DNA of 64,000 bases from Acidobacteriaceae bacterium KBS 83 (GTDB lineage: Bacteria; Acidobacteriota; Terriglobia; Terriglobales; Acidobacteriaceae): NCBI GenBank assembly GCA_000381585.1, contig KB906733.1, forward strand, positions 573,378 to 637,377, given 5' to 3'. Below are positions 10,253-19,673 of the stretch, piece by piece; the stretch's first letter is position 1; each line of letters starts with the position of its first letter. A program made the translations under genes and the position numbers. A model generated the notes under the pieces. It was given only the letters and a program-made list of their open reading frames with translations, was not told the DNA's origin and searched no databases.

Positions 10253-11155
10253 TTACCGGCTACCGCCGGGCAGCACGAAATCCACACCGGCTTCGCGGTT
10301 CTGGGCGACGGTCGCTGGCAGATCCAGGTCGGCGACGCGGATAACCCGCTGGTGCCCGTGTTCTGCAATGAATATCGATGAGCCGGTGAGCACGTAGTTG
10401 TTCACCTGCTCAGGCGGACGGCCGTCGTTGAAGACCAATGTCACCGGAGGATGATCGAGTCCGTCATCGGGCTCTGCCGAACTCTGAGGCGGCCCACTCT
10501 GGGGCGCGGCGCTGTATTGCTGCGGAGAGGGATAGGCTCCCGGATTATAGGGTGCACGTGGGGCGCCGTAGCCTTGCTGCTGCTCGGGATTCTCCGCATA
10601 AGGCGCTTGTGGAGCGTAGTCCGGTCGATCTGGGGCTGCGGGCGCTGCTTGCTGTGCGGTCTCGTTGTCGTTGAACCAATCCCAGGCATTCCCAAAGGAG
10701 GAGGGGCCGGCATAGTAGGGCAGACCCACGTAGCCAACACCAAAGACACCTCTGTTGTGGTGGACGTGGTTGCCCTGAACCGGGTTGGGTTGCACCGGCA
10801 CGTTGGGGCCAAGCTCCCAGTGCGGGGTCACGGTTCTCGGCAGCTCCCAAGATGGCGGCGGGGCGGAGCTGGAGGTAAATGAGCTCGGGCCAACTGTGCC
10901 GAATCGTGCGCCGTTATTGACCGGGACGCCCGCCGGTGCTCCCATCGGTCGGCTGGGCGCCATAACAGGACTGGGCATAGTATGGCTGGGCGCCACGGGA
11001 CGGGTCGCGGTGATCTGGCCGGTAGTGGAGATATGACCGGACGCGGGCTGAGCGAACGCCGGTGACGTGATTGCCACGACAGCGACGGCAACTGAGACCC
11101 GCCGTATCCGTTGCACATTGCCGTGATGATGCAGATCTAACTTATGCTGGCCCAT
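10253..11155 (-). CDS. Secreted proline/glutamine-rich protein, function unknown
   Basis: A 300-residue exported protein. The ATG at 11155 follows a strong GGAGAGGGG site. Residues ~20-38 form a signal peptide (VSVAVAVVAITSPAFA). The middle is low-complexity, rich in Pro, Gln, Ala and Gly, with a short YVGLPYYAGP hydrophobic patch. The last 60 residues form a compact segment (VTLVFNDGRPPEQVNNYVLTG, then RVADLDLPATVAQNREAGVD), as I recall from secreted acidobacterial proteins of unknown role. It is divergent from the oxidoreductase gene to its right. Confidence 0.75.
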   Translation of the reverse strand: MGQHKLDLHHHGNVQRIRRVSVAVAVVAITSPAFAQPASGHISTTGQITATRPVAPSHTMPSPVMAPSRPMGAPAGVPVNNGARFGTVGPSSFTSSSAPPPSWELPRTVTPHWELGPNVPVQPNPVQGNHVHHNRGVFGVGYVGLPYYAGPSSFGNAWDWFNDNETAQQAAPAAPDRPDYAPQAPYAENPEQQQGYGAPRAPYNPGAYPSPQQYSAAPQSGPPQSSAEPDDGLDHPPVTLVFNDGRPPEQVNNYVLTGSSIFIAEHGHQRVIRVADLDLPATVAQNREAGVDFVLPGGSR

Positions 11156-11295
11156 AGCGCACCCCTCTCCACGCACGCCTTTCACGTCCTACCACTATAG
11201 ATATAGACGCGCCGCCTGGCCACAAGATGCAAGGGGGATGGCGCCATCGCAAAGCGAAAATATCCGGCGGTATTTTTGCTCTAGACTTGCGGCGA

Positions 11296-12732
11296 GTGAG
11301 GTTTGCCCTGAAAGGATCTCTGCAAAATGCGGCAGTGGTAGGAGCGGGGCCAAATGGGCTGGCCGGGGCCATTACGCTTGCGCAGGCCGGCATCGCAGTT
11401 ACGGTCTATGAAGCCGAGTCGATCGCGGGCGGCGGTGCGCGCACGATCGAGCTGACGCTTCCTGGTTTTCGGCATGATTTCGGTTCGGCGGTCCATCCCA
11501 TGGCGGCTGGGTCGCCGTTCTTTCGACGGCTTCCCCTTGCCGCACACGGACTGGAGTGGATTCATTCGCCGGTGGCGATGGCCCACCCGCTGGACGATGG
11601 CACTGCGGCCCTGCTGGTGCGCGATCTGGATGAGCAATGCCGTTTGGTCGGTAAGGACGGAAACGCATGGCGGCGCATCCTGGAGCCGTTCTCGCGGAAC
11701 TGGTGGGCTCTGACCAAGGACATCCTGCAGCCCCTCTCGCTTCCGCCGCGGCATCCGCTGCTGCTGGCACGGATGGGTGCATGCGGGGCACTGCCGGCAT
11801 CCACGCTGGCGCGGCGCGCGTTTCAGGAGGCGCATACGCGTGCGCTCTTTGCCGGGATGGCGGCGCACTCGTTTCTCAGCCTGACGCAGCCTTTCAGCAG
11901 CTCGTTCGGAATTGTATTGGCGGCGGCGGCGCATGCCGTGGGTTGGCCGATTCCAAGAGGCGGGTCGCAGGCCATCACGGATGCGTTGATCGCGCATTTG
12001 CAGTCACTTGGTGGCGTGGTGCAAATTTCGACGCCTGTCGAACGGCTTGAGGAGCTAGGTCGGGTTGATGTCGCGCTGTGCGATACCACGCCGCGACAAC
12101 TGCTGCGGCTGGCGGGCGATCGTCTCCATTCCGTGGACCGGCAACGCTTCTCGCGATTTCGTCCCGGCCCGGGCGTCTTCAAGGTGGACTATGCGCTGAG
12201 TGAGCCGATTCCATGGCGCGCAAAGGACTGCGCGCTGGCAGCGACGGTGCATGTCGGCGGCGGTGAGATGGAGATTGCGGTCTCTGAATCCGCGGTAGGC
12301 GATGGAAGGACCTCCAAACACCCATTCATGATTGTGACGCAGCCTTCGTTGTTTGATCGAAGCCGCGCGCCACTGGGCAGGCACACGGCATGGGCATACT
12401 GCCACGTGCCAAACGGATCGACCGAGAACATGCTGCCGCGTATGGAAGCGCAGATGGAGCGCTTTGCGCCGGGCTTTCAGGAATGCGTGCTGGCCCGACG
12501 AGTCTTTCCGCCTCGGGACCTTGAGTACATGGACAGGAATCTGGAAGGCGGCGATGTCTCCGGCGGCGCGGTCGATGGACTGCAACTCTTCCTGCGGCCG
12601 GGTTGGCGCTTTTATGCCACGAGCGATCCGTCACTCTACCTGTGTTCGTCCTCCACGCCGCCGGGCGGCGGTGTCCACGGCATGTGCGGTCACAATGCGG
12701 CGCGAATGGCGTTGCGGCATCTGCGAAGATAG
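11296..12732 (+). CDS. FAD-dependent oxidoreductase (phytoene-desaturase-like)
   Basis: About 478 residues. The N-terminal dinucleotide-binding loop AAVVGAGPNGLAGAITLAQAG is followed by VYEAE and GGGARTIELTLPGFRHDFGS, typical of the phytoene desaturase/carotenoid isomerase-like amine-oxidase group. The C-terminus has an SSSTPPGGGVHGMCGHNAA motif closing the FAD site. The substrate is unknown: no other carotenoid gene lies nearby. The start is uncertain. GTG 11296 is used, and the open frame extends upstream to 11227. It is 26 bases upstream of the CorA-like gene, same strand. Confidence 0.85.
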   Translation: MRFALKGSLQNAAVVGAGPNGLAGAITLAQAGIAVTVYEAESIAGGGARTIELTLPGFRHDFGSAVHPMAAGSPFFRRLPLAAHGLEWIHSPVAMAHPLDDGTAALLVRDLDEQCRLVGKDGNAWRRILEPFSRNWWALTKDILQPLSLPPRHPLLLARMGACGALPASTLARRAFQEAHTRALFAGMAAHSFLSLTQPFSSSFGIVLAAAAHAVGWPIPRGGSQAITDALIAHLQSLGGVVQISTPVERLEELGRVDVALCDTTPRQLLRLAGDRLHSVDRQRFSRFRPGPGVFKVDYALSEPIPWRAKDCALAATVHVGGGEMEIAVSESAVGDGRTSKHPFMIVTQPSLFDRSRAPLGRHTAWAYCHVPNGSTENMLPRMEAQMERFAPGFQECVLARRVFPPRDLEYMDRNLEGGDVSGGAVDGLQLFLRPGWRFYATSDPSLYLCSSSTPPGGGVHGMCGHNAARMALRHLRR

Positions 12733-12758
12733 CGCCACAGATAAAGAGAGGGACCGCA

Positions 12759-13622
12759 TTGACCTGGTACGCGCTGGATGACCCGAATGATCCGAAGCTG
12801 GATGATCTGGCTAAGCAGTATCACTTGCATCCACTGCATATCGAAGACTGCCGCAGCCACAACGAGCGGGTGAAGAGCGAAGAGACAGATGAATATCTTT
12901 TCTACATTCTGAAATACATCCTTTCGGTGGATCATGGTGAGCTGACCTTGGGCACGCTCAGCCTGTTTGTGGGCCGGGATTACTTTATCAGCGTGCGCGA
13001 CGCGCGCCGCTCGGAATGTGCCATTCTGGAGCGCGCGCAGAAAGCTGCAGGCGATCCGCCGCCCGGCAAGCTTCTCTATCTGGTGCTGGACACGATCGTG
13101 GATTCGTTCTTTCCATCGATCGATAAGAGCGACGACATCATCGACACGTTGGAAGACCGGGTGCTGGACGAGCCTTCGCCGGAGACGGTGGAAGACATTT
13201 TTGACCAGAAGCGGAAGCTAATCGAGCTGCGCCGTGTGCTGGTGAACACGCGCGACGCCTGCAATTCCATGCTGCGCGATCCGACCGATCTCATCCCGGA
13301 CGAGCTTTATCCCTTCTTCCGCGATGTATACGACCATGTGCTGCGCTTGCTTGACTCGGTCGAGACGCTACGAGATCTGCTGAACAATACGCTTGATGTG
13401 TATCTGTCGTCAGTGGCTAACCGGACCAACCAGGTGATGAAGGTGCTGACCGTGCTCAGCACGATTGCGCTGCCGGGGCTGGTTATCACGAGTTTCTACG
13501 GGATGAATGTAAAGGGCTTGCCCTTCATCGACGCGAAGTATGGCGCGTATTACGTGATCGCAGCCGTTGTCGTCTCCACTGTGCTGATGCTGCTGGTAAT
13601 GCGCAAGGCGCGTTGGCTTTGA
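12759..13622 (+). CDS. CorA-family divalent-metal transporter
   Basis: A 287-residue CorA-like channel protein for Mg2+ or a related cation. It has a soluble N-terminal funnel domain, a long helical stalk (SVETLRDLLNNTLDVYLSSVANRTNQVMKVL), then two C-terminal membrane helices flanking the pore motif YGMN (FYGMNVKGLPF). Start TTG 12759 is preferred because GAGAGGGA lies seven bases upstream and the protein then begins MTWYALDDPNDPK like relatives. Earlier in-frame starts lie inside the oxidoreductase gene. It ends four bases before a convergent methyltransferase gene. Somewhat short, otherwise intact. Confidence 0.88.
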   Translation: MTWYALDDPNDPKLDDLAKQYHLHPLHIEDCRSHNERVKSEETDEYLFYILKYILSVDHGELTLGTLSLFVGRDYFISVRDARRSECAILERAQKAAGDPPPGKLLYLVLDTIVDSFFPSIDKSDDIIDTLEDRVLDEPSPETVEDIFDQKRKLIELRRVLVNTRDACNSMLRDPTDLIPDELYPFFRDVYDHVLRLLDSVETLRDLLNNTLDVYLSSVANRTNQVMKVLTVLSTIALPGLVITSFYGMNVKGLPFIDAKYGAYYVIAAVVVSTVLMLLVMRKARWL

Positions 13623-13626
13623 AGGG

Positions 13627-14268
13627 CTAGCGTTGCTTTGGTTGCGCAACCACGAGTCCGCGCGGCGTGGGCAATAGCAGCACCGAGAGCAGGCCCTTGC
13701 GCTCAAGACTGATCGCGGCCTCCCGCACCACTTTCAGATGAGAGCTGGCGTCGTGCATCAGGACGAGTCCGTGAGGATTCATCTGCGGGAGAAAACGGGT
13801 CACTTCCCGCTCACGAATCGGCATATCGCTGTCGGAGAAGAGCAGATCGATGGTGCCGTGAACATCCATCTCCAGCGACGACTCGTTGCGCAGCTCGATG
13901 CGGCTGCGCAATGGTGAAGCAGCGATCTTCTCCTGCGCCTTCGCAAAGACCACGGGATCGTATTCACAACTCACAACACGGCCGAAGCCATTGCGCTCGA
14001 GGCCCTCGGCGATCCAGAGCGTGCTGACGCCAAGAAAGGAGCCGGTCTCGACGACAAGGTCCGGCTTCAGGGTAGTCACCAACGTTCGTAAAAATTCGAG
14101 CACCTCGTACTCCGCGGTCATGGAGTCGAACATGCTCCAGCGCTCGGGGTGGGGGCACTCTGGGGTGGCCCGGTGGTATTCAGGGAGAAGGGCGCCGGCC
14201 GCCCGCTCGGCTTGCTGCATGACTTTGTGTTCCTGCTTGAGCTGAGGCTTGCGGCGGAAGAGGGGCAC
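13627..14268 (-). CDS. Class I SAM-dependent methyltransferase
   Basis: A 213-residue Rossmann-fold methyltransferase of the Methyltransf_24/CmcI-like type. Motif I is LVVETGSFLGVSTLWIAEGL, followed by the acidic SAM ribose ligand in VVSCEYDP. Motif IV is IDLLFSDSD and the downstream LVLMHDASSH probably shapes the active site. The substrate is unknown. The gene is convergent with the CorA-like gene, with only four bases between the stops. Confidence 0.85.
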   Translation of the reverse strand: MPLFRRKPQLKQEHKVMQQAERAAGALLPEYHRATPECPHPERWSMFDSMTAEYEVLEFLRTLVTTLKPDLVVETGSFLGVSTLWIAEGLERNGFGRVVSCEYDPVVFAKAQEKIAASPLRSRIELRNESSLEMDVHGTIDLLFSDSDMPIREREVTRFLPQMNPHGLVLMHDASSHLKVVREAAISLERKGLLSVLLLPTPRGLVVAQPKQR

Positions 14269-14338
14269 GGGTCAATTATAGAGAGACGAGATGTTGCGTC
14301 TCTGGGATCGCTCCTCGAAGTGCGAGATATTGTGGTGA

Positions 14339-15166
14339 CTAATCGAGCTTCTGCTCGGCTATGAGCTGCTTGAACTCGAGTGTGGTGCGCAGCATGGCGA
14401 AATCCTGCTCGCCCTTCAGTTTGCGGCTGTCGTGGAAGCCTTCGTTGAAAGCCTTGCGGAGATAGAAGAGAGCCTGTTCGCGCTGACCGGCGCGTGCGAA
14501 GGTACGTGCGAGATAGTAGTTCTGCGCGATGCGCACTTCCTTGGTGCTGCCTTCGTCGATGGAGGCATTGGTGTCGTGGTTGAAGGCATTCGGATCGATG
14601 GCGAAGGCGTGGCCATAGGCTTTTTCTGCGTCTTTGTATTTGTGATCAGCGAAGTAGGTGGTGCCTAGATTGCAGTAGACGGCTGCCGACCGGGGGTTAT
14701 ATTTCAGCGCCTTCTTGTAAAGCTTGGCGGCTTTCTTGTAGTCGTGCTTGGCGTGGTAGACGGCGCCCACGTTGTTGAGCGCGTCGGCGTTGTGTGAATC
14801 GATGCGCAGGGCCATCTGATAGGCCTTCATGGCCTCATCCATGGCGAAGAGGTGGTGGTAAGCAACACCGATCTTTGTCCAGGTGATGGACTTCTGTAAC
14901 TCGGCGTGCTGATAGGCTCCGATGGCGGCGACGTACTCGCGGCGGGCCATATAGAGGTCGCCCTGCTGCGCCGGCGAGAGCTGATACATATAGGAGACGC
15001 GCGGGGCGGCGGGCGACGCGGGAGTATTGGTCTGCTCGACGTGTGCGGTTTGGGGTGCCTGAACTGCCGGAGGCATGAAGCCGGTGGGCTGCGGTGCAGC
15101 TGCCAAAGGAGCACTGGCAATCAAAAATGCCAGGCAAGCGGTGAGATTAGACGGAATCGACGCCAT
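14339..15166 (-). CDS. Secreted TPR-repeat protein
   Basis: A 275-residue exported protein with a signal peptide (LTACLAFLIASAPLAAA), a Pro-rich linker, then about four tetratricopeptide repeats between residues ~75 and 215. The repeats are clear in WTKIGVAYHHLFAMDEAMKA, ALNNVGAVYHAKHDYKKAAK and AVYCNLGTTYFADHKYKDAE. TPRs are protein-interaction scaffolds, so a periplasmic or envelope scaffold is the safest reading. The ATG at 15166 sits behind GGGGAGGCGACC. The 288 bases upstream, to the transposase-like gene, hold no convincing gene. Confidence 0.87.
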   Translation of the reverse strand: MASIPSNLTACLAFLIASAPLAAAPQPTGFMPPAVQAPQTAHVEQTNTPASPAAPRVSYMYQLSPAQQGDLYMARREYVAAIGAYQHAELQKSITWTKIGVAYHHLFAMDEAMKAYQMALRIDSHNADALNNVGAVYHAKHDYKKAAKLYKKALKYNPRSAAVYCNLGTTYFADHKYKDAEKAYGHAFAIDPNAFNHDTNASIDEGSTKEVRIAQNYYLARTFARAGQREQALFYLRKAFNEGFHDSRKLKGEQDFAMLRTTLEFKQLIAEQKLD

Positions 15167-15454
15167 GGTCGCCTCCCCATCCGCGTTTACGCAGGGCGGA
15201 CGCCAGAAGAATACGCCGGACGGGGAACCAGTGTCAGGGAAAATGTGATCGGAATACAACTGTTTTCGTAACCCGGTACTTCGATTCGGAACGAGCTGCT
15301 AGTTTCCTGGTTGTAATTGCGGCGAGGGCACTGTCCACACGCTGCGGATTGGTATTTGGCCGGTAAGTCTTTTTGCATGTGCGCCATAAGTGCACCTTGT
15401 ACCAATTTGGAACATCGGCACCGCATTTGCATTAAGTGTGTTTTGATGTGGGCT

Positions 15455-15847
15455 ATGCCTAAGGGACAGCGGCGGGTGTATGGAGCCGGCGAGCTGCATT
15501 TCATCACTTCCTTTTGCTACCGGCGACAGCCGAAGCTTGGGGAGGAGAAACATCGCACGCTGTTTCTGCAGTTGCTGGAGCAGACAGCGCACACCTTTGG
15601 CTTTGAGGTGCGCGGTGTGGCGGTGGAGCCGGATCGCTTTCATCTGCTAATAACGGAGCCGGCGAAGGACACGGCGGACCATGCCGTGGAAATGCTGCGG
15701 CACCGGTATGGACGGCGGTACAACAGCTCCGCGCGAACGGACGAGCAAGTGTGGGAGACGAAGTGGACGGATGCGCACGTGGTAGGCGAGGAGGCCTTGG
15801 AGGCGCGGCTGGCATTTCTGCGGCAGACTGAGAAGGCCCGCCTATAA
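15455..15847 (+). CDS. Degenerate REP-associated (Y1/RAYT-type) transposase-like protein
   Basis: A 130-residue relative of REP-associated tyrosine transposases. The N-terminal HFITSFCYRRQPKLG and the FEVRGVAVEP strand leading to HLLITEP match the Y1_Tnp fold. Key residues are altered. The HUH pair, usually H-x-H just before LL, reads R61-F-H63. The segments that normally carry RFYDF and YxHxNPV read KWTDA and FLRQTEK, and no Tyr remains after Y89. It is therefore probably unable to cut DNA, either decaying or domesticated. ATG 15455 or ATG 15446 could start it. Confidence 0.7.
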   Translation: MPKGQRRVYGAGELHFITSFCYRRQPKLGEEKHRTLFLQLLEQTAHTFGFEVRGVAVEPDRFHLLITEPAKDTADHAVEMLRHRYGRRYNSSARTDEQVWETKWTDAHVVGEEALEARLAFLRQTEKARL

Positions 15848-15911
15848 CTCGCTGTCGTCTTTTCACACCTTTTGTAAGGGCGGCAATGAGCCGGCGAGCA
15901 TCCACTGAGTC

Positions 15912-17498
15912 GTGAGTGTTGGAGTTGTAGCGAAATCGCCGGGCGCGCTGCCGTGTGCTGGGCTGCATGCGGGAGGCGCGGCGCCGTGTGCGCCAGAGAA
16001 CCGCAAGTGGGTCCTGGTGGCGACGATACTCGGGTCGGCGCTGGCCTTCATGGACGGCTCGGTAGTGAATGTAGCGTTGCCGGCGCTGCAGGCCGCGTTT
16101 CATGCAACCGGGGGCGGCATCCAGTGGGTGGTGCAGGGATATGCGCTGTTTGGAGCGGCATTGCTGCTGCTGGGTGGAGCGATTGGCGATCATTACGGGC
16201 GTCGGCGCACCTATGTGTGGGGCGTCGCGTTGTTCGCGCTGGCCTCAGCGGTATGCGCGGCATCGTTCTCGCTGGGGCAACTGGTTGCGGCACGTGCGGT
16301 GCAGGGCATCGGTGCAGCGCTGCTGATACCGCAGGGACTGTCGATATTGTCCGCGTCGTTTACGGGCGAGGAGCGGGGCCGGGCGATCGGTACCTGGTCA
16401 GCTTGGACGAGTGTGTTCGCGGCGGTGGGTCCGGTGACGGGCGGATGGCTGCTCGAGGTCTGGTCGTGGCGATTGATCTTTGTGTTGAATCTGCCGCTCG
16501 CCGCGGTGGTGCTGCTGCTTGCGCGGCACATTCCGGAGAGCAGGGGCGGTGACGGGGAAGCGCGATCGCTGGACTGGCTCGGTGCGGTGTTGGCGACAAC
16601 CAGCTTTGCCGCGATCATCTACGCGCTCTCCCGTGCGCCGGAACTGGGATGGCGCGCCACGCGTGTGTGGGGGCCGCTCGCGGTCGGCGGGCTGCTGCTG
16701 GCTGTGTTCCTGTGGTCGCAGGGCGTGCGCGCGAATGCGATGATGCCACTGTCGCTGTTTCGTATTCGGCGCTTCCTGGCAGCGAACCTGCTGACGCTTC
16801 TGCTGTATGCAGCGATGGGCGGCGGGGCAATGTATGTGATCCCGTTTTATGTGATCCAGGTGCGGCATTATGCGCCGGCAGAGGCGGGCGCGGTATTTCT
16901 GCCGCTGATCGCGATGATGTTTTTCTTCTCCGCGCGAGTGGGTGGGATGGCCGAGAAGACAGGGGAGCGCTGGTGGCTGGCCGGGGGAGCGTTGTGCGCG
17001 GGTGTGGGGTTTTGTTTGCTCGCGATGTTTTCGGCGGAGGGCGCCTACTGGCGAAGCCTGCTGCCGGGGGTGCTACTGCTGGGTGTGGGGCTGACGCTGG
17101 CAGTGGCGCCACTGACGACAGCGGTTATGTCGTCTGTGCCACAGGAGAAGACGGGCGTTGCGTCGGCGGTGAACAATGCGCTGTCACGGTTGGCGGGACT
17201 GGTGGCGGTGTCGGTGCTGGTGTTTGTGCTGGCGCACGGGTTTTCGTCTCGGCTGGGGCCTGAGCTGGAGCGGTCCAGTCTGCCGATGGTGGCGCGACAG
17301 CAGATGAGCGCCGAGCAGGCGCGGCTGCACGATACTCCGATTCCGGGTGGGCTGACGCAGGCGCAGCATGCGGAAGCGGCGGGAATCCTGGATCGCTCTT
17401 TCTTTGCCGGATATCGGGCGGTGATGTTGTGGTGTGCGGCGGGTTGCTGGCTGGGGTCGCTTGCGGTGGTGGTGTTGCTCCGGCGGCGTGAGGCTTGA
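15912..17498 (+). CDS. MFS drug-efflux transporter, DHA2 (14-TM) type
   Basis: A 528-residue inner-membrane H+-antiporter-like exporter. It shows the MFS motif A region GDHYGRRRTYVWG between helices 2 and 3, motif D1-like FMDGSVVNVALPALQAAF in the first helix, and motif C-like AAVGPVTGGWLLEVWSWR. About 14 hydrophobic segments can be counted, as in EmrB/QacA proteins. No membrane-fusion partner lies beside it. The start is GTG 15912 with no strong ribosome site; an internal start closer to the first helix is possible. Substrate unknown. Confidence 0.9.
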   Translation: MSVGVVAKSPGALPCAGLHAGGAAPCAPENRKWVLVATILGSALAFMDGSVVNVALPALQAAFHATGGGIQWVVQGYALFGAALLLLGGAIGDHYGRRRTYVWGVALFALASAVCAASFSLGQLVAARAVQGIGAALLIPQGLSILSASFTGEERGRAIGTWSAWTSVFAAVGPVTGGWLLEVWSWRLIFVLNLPLAAVVLLLARHIPESRGGDGEARSLDWLGAVLATTSFAAIIYALSRAPELGWRATRVWGPLAVGGLLLAVFLWSQGVRANAMMPLSLFRIRRFLAANLLTLLLYAAMGGGAMYVIPFYVIQVRHYAPAEAGAVFLPLIAMMFFFSARVGGMAEKTGERWWLAGGALCAGVGFCLLAMFSAEGAYWRSLLPGVLLLGVGLTLAVAPLTTAVMSSVPQEKTGVASAVNNALSRLAGLVAVSVLVFVLAHGFSSRLGPELERSSLPMVARQQMSAEQARLHDTPIPGGLTQAQHAEAAGILDRSFFAGYRAVMLWCAAGCWLGSLAVVVLLRRREA

Positions 17499-17541
17499 AC
17501 TGGAGTTAGGGGACCAATAACGGAGCGCGTGGAAATAAAAC

Positions 17542-17570
17542 AGGCGGCATGGAAGCCGCCTCTATTTTTA
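17542..17570. terminator. Bidirectional intrinsic terminator
   Basis: A seven-base stem (AGGCGGC and GCCGCCT) with a six-base loop is followed by CTATTTTTA on the + strand and by TGTTTTATTT on the - strand. It lies between the convergent MFS gene and the reductase gene, so it can end both transcripts. Confidence 0.75.
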
Positions 17571-17699
17571 GGTTAGCAGTTTGGGTGGAATTATCTGGCA
17601 GGTTTCGTTCGGATTTTCTCTGCGGGGACCATTGTGGAACTTGTCGGCTTCGCCAGATGGGCGGCGGAGAGCGGCGGCGAGATATTTGGGCGGTCCCTC

Positions 17700-18752
17700 T
17701 CACGCGGCGGCTTTTGCGCTGTCCTTGAGCAGGCCGAGCCGCACCAGACTTTCGGCGGTGGCGACGATGGATTCTTCCGTGGTGCGCGGCGACCAGCCCA
17801 GCATGCGCCCGGCTTTCTCGTTGCTCGCGTTCTTTTTCTTGCCGAGTTCGGGAAGGATGAGTTTGACTGCCGGATCGCGCAATGCGGCGAGGCGCACCAG
17901 AAAGTTTGGGAGTTGCCGGGTTGTGACACGTTTGGCGGATGCGCCCATGCGACGCCTCAGGATTTGCGCGACATCGAGCATGGAAAGGAAGTCGCCAGCC
18001 AGAGCGAGGAACCGCTCGCCTTTGGCGGCTGGATTTGTCATGGCGCGGAGGTGCAGGTCGGCGACGTCGCGCACGTCAACAGCACCAAACCAGAGCTGGG
18101 GGACGCCGGGAATCGCCCCATCCATCATGCGCTGAACGATGAGGATGGAAGTGGAATAGTCGGGGCCGAGCGCTGGACCGAAGACGCCGACAGGATTGAC
18201 CACGGAAAGTTCAAGAGCGCCGCCTTCGCGTGCGATGAAACCCCAGGCAGCGTGTTCGGCGAGTGTCTTCGATTTCTGATATGGGGGCACGTCGCCATCG
18301 AGGTCGGTCCAATCGGTTTCATCGAAGGGCGCGGGGTGGTGCCCGTATCCGTAGCCGATGGCGGCGAAGGATGAGGTGAGCACGACGCGGCGGACGCCGG
18401 CGTTGCGCCCGGCACGCAGGACGCGGAGCGTGCCTTCGCGGGCGGGGACGATGAGCTCATCCTCGTTCTTAGGCATGCCCGGAGGGAAGGGCGAGGCGAT
18501 GTGGAGAACGTAGTCGCACCGGTCGACGGCCTCCGGCCAGCCAGCGTCCTTTTCAAGATCGGCGATAGCGAAGGTGAGTTGGCCATCGATTTGCGCGAGG
18601 CCGCCCTGCTTCAGCATGGCGCGCACGTCGGGCTCGCGTTTGAGAGAGCGAATGGTGGTGCGCACGCGGTAGCCCGCGTTGAGGAGTTGCAGGATGCAAT
18701 GCGCGCCGATGAAGCCTGAGCCGCCGGTGACGAGGACGAGTTCGTTTGCCAT
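17700..18752 (-). CDS. Extended SDR, aldehyde/dihydroflavonol-reductase-like
   Basis: A 350-residue NAD(P)-dependent oxidoreductase of the epimerase/dihydroflavonol-4-reductase group. The nucleotide loop is VLVTGGSGFIGAHCILQLL. VVLTSSFAAIGYG supplies the catalytic Ser and YQKSKTLAE the Tyr-x-x-x-Lys pair. Relatives reduce small aldehydes or ketones; the true substrate is open. ATG 18752 is chosen because the protein then begins MANELVLVTGG; the open frame upstream is not conserved. Confidence 0.88.
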   Translation of the reverse strand: MANELVLVTGGSGFIGAHCILQLLNAGYRVRTTIRSLKREPDVRAMLKQGGLAQIDGQLTFAIADLEKDAGWPEAVDRCDYVLHIASPFPPGMPKNEDELIVPAREGTLRVLRAGRNAGVRRVVLTSSFAAIGYGYGHHPAPFDETDWTDLDGDVPPYQKSKTLAEHAAWGFIAREGGALELSVVNPVGVFGPALGPDYSTSILIVQRMMDGAIPGVPQLWFGAVDVRDVADLHLRAMTNPAAKGERFLALAGDFLSMLDVAQILRRRMGASAKRVTTRQLPNFLVRLAALRDPAVKLILPELGKKKNASNEKAGRMLGWSPRTTEESIVATAESLVRLGLLKDSAKAAA

Positions 18753-18919
18753 TCTGCCTGCTATATAAATCGATGCAGTGTGGCGATGCAAAAAATTCAG
18801 GTGTGGGACATTGGGCCAATCGCACCTGTGATGAAGGAACGCGTCGAGCATGTTGGACGATCACAAGACGTAGCCTTCTGCTGAGCGCGGTTGCCCGCTG
18901 TGGCAGGAGTGGGAACTAT

Positions 18920-18952
18920 CCCACCCTAGCTTTGCTAGGATGGGGCACCCGG
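18920..18952. repeat. REP-like hairpin, copy 1
   Basis: CCCACCCTAGC and GCTAGGATGGG form an 11-base stem with one mismatch around a TTT loop, followed by GCACCCGG. The same unit recurs at 19339 and, shorter, at 20692. It lies in the 250-base gap upstream of the 95-residue gene. Hairpin plus GGGGC[AG]CCC is the look of an extragenic palindromic repeat. Confidence 0.6.
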
Positions 18953-19003
18953 CTGGAATGTGGCTCCCGTCTCGTGACAATGTGTAGCTTTATTATTTAG
19001 CCG

Positions 19004-19291
19004 ATGCCTTCTGAGTTTGAAGATAGGGCTGTACAGATAGCCAGGTCTGTTCTTTCGGGCCAGTTGACTGCTATCGAGGCCTGTTGGCTCCTCTGCCCCA
19101 TAGTTCATCGGGTCCCCGAGATGGTGACCGAAGCCGATTACAAACTCCTCATTGTTGTGGAGAGTGAGACGGATGACCTTCCCATTGGTCGGTTGCGGGA
19201 GCTGTGGCATCCGGACTTCTTGGAGGAAAAGGACCAAGAGATTGCCAGGTGCGAGGTGCTCTGGGGCGAACAAAATCAAAGCCGCTTGTGA
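19004..19291 (+). CDS. Hypothetical protein, 95 residues
   Basis: A small acidic soluble protein. It starts at ATG 19004 and has a helical N-terminal half (ARSVLSGQLTAIEACWLLCP), then DYKLLIVVESETDDLPIG and a final charged helix. I do not recognise a family. It is bracketed by two REP-like hairpins 419 bases apart and its composition is less GC-rich than that of neighbouring core genes. It could be an accessory immunity-type or unknown small protein; nothing in the sequence decides. Confidence 0.5.
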   Translation: MPSEFEDRAVQIARSVLSGQLTAIEACWLLCPIVHRVPEMVTEADYKLLIVVESETDDLPIGRLRELWHPDFLEEKDQEIARCEVLWGEQNQSRL

Positions 19292-19338
19292 GCGGATTCT
19301 TTTGCGCGTCGGCATGATCAATTGAGGGGCGAGGCTAC

Positions 19339-19371
19339 CCCACGGTAGCTTTGCTAGGATGGGGCGCCCGG
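19339..19371. repeat. REP-like hairpin, copy 2
   Basis: CCCACGGTAGC, TTT and GCTAGGATGGG, then GCGCCCGG. The right arm is identical to copy 1 and the left arm differs at two positions, weakening the stem. Same orientation as copy 1; the two flank the 95-residue gene. Confidence 0.55.
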
Positions 19372-19448
19372 AGACCGGCTTTCGATGAATAGCGGAGAGT
19401 AAACTAGACCGACTTGTCCAAATACTTAACAGGACCCGGAGACTGTCA

Positions 19449-19673
19449 ATGACGAAGTCCGAATCATATGGGACGCAAATCAGTCAATTTCTATCCCTTG
19501 CAGAGAGGCGTCCCCGGATTGCATTTGGCTTTCTGCTTGTATTGCTCTTGGCTGGCGCCCTATTTGTGTACTACAAAACGCGGCCGCCGCAGCCGACAAA
19601 TCAAATAAATTCCACGGGATCAAACAACACGAATGTCAATAGAAATGATGGGACCGTTAAGCAGTCCAACTAA
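19449..19673 (+). CDS. Small single-pass membrane protein, unknown
   Basis: A 74-residue protein behind a good ribosome site (GGAGACTGTCA before the ATG). Residues ~24-43 form one membrane helix (IAFGFLLVLLLAGALFVYY). The remaining ~30 residues are a Pro/Asn/Thr-rich tail with the pattern GSNNTNVNRNDGTVKQ. A similar pattern occurs in the next protein (GSGNVNVNDNRGLVIQ). The two genes overlap by 41 bases and are AT-rich compared with the rest of the window, suggesting a co-transferred pair. Function unknown. Confidence 0.5.
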   Translation: MTKSESYGTQISQFLSLAERRPRIAFGFLLVLLLAGALFVYYKTRPPQPTNQINSTGSNNTNVNRNDGTVKQSN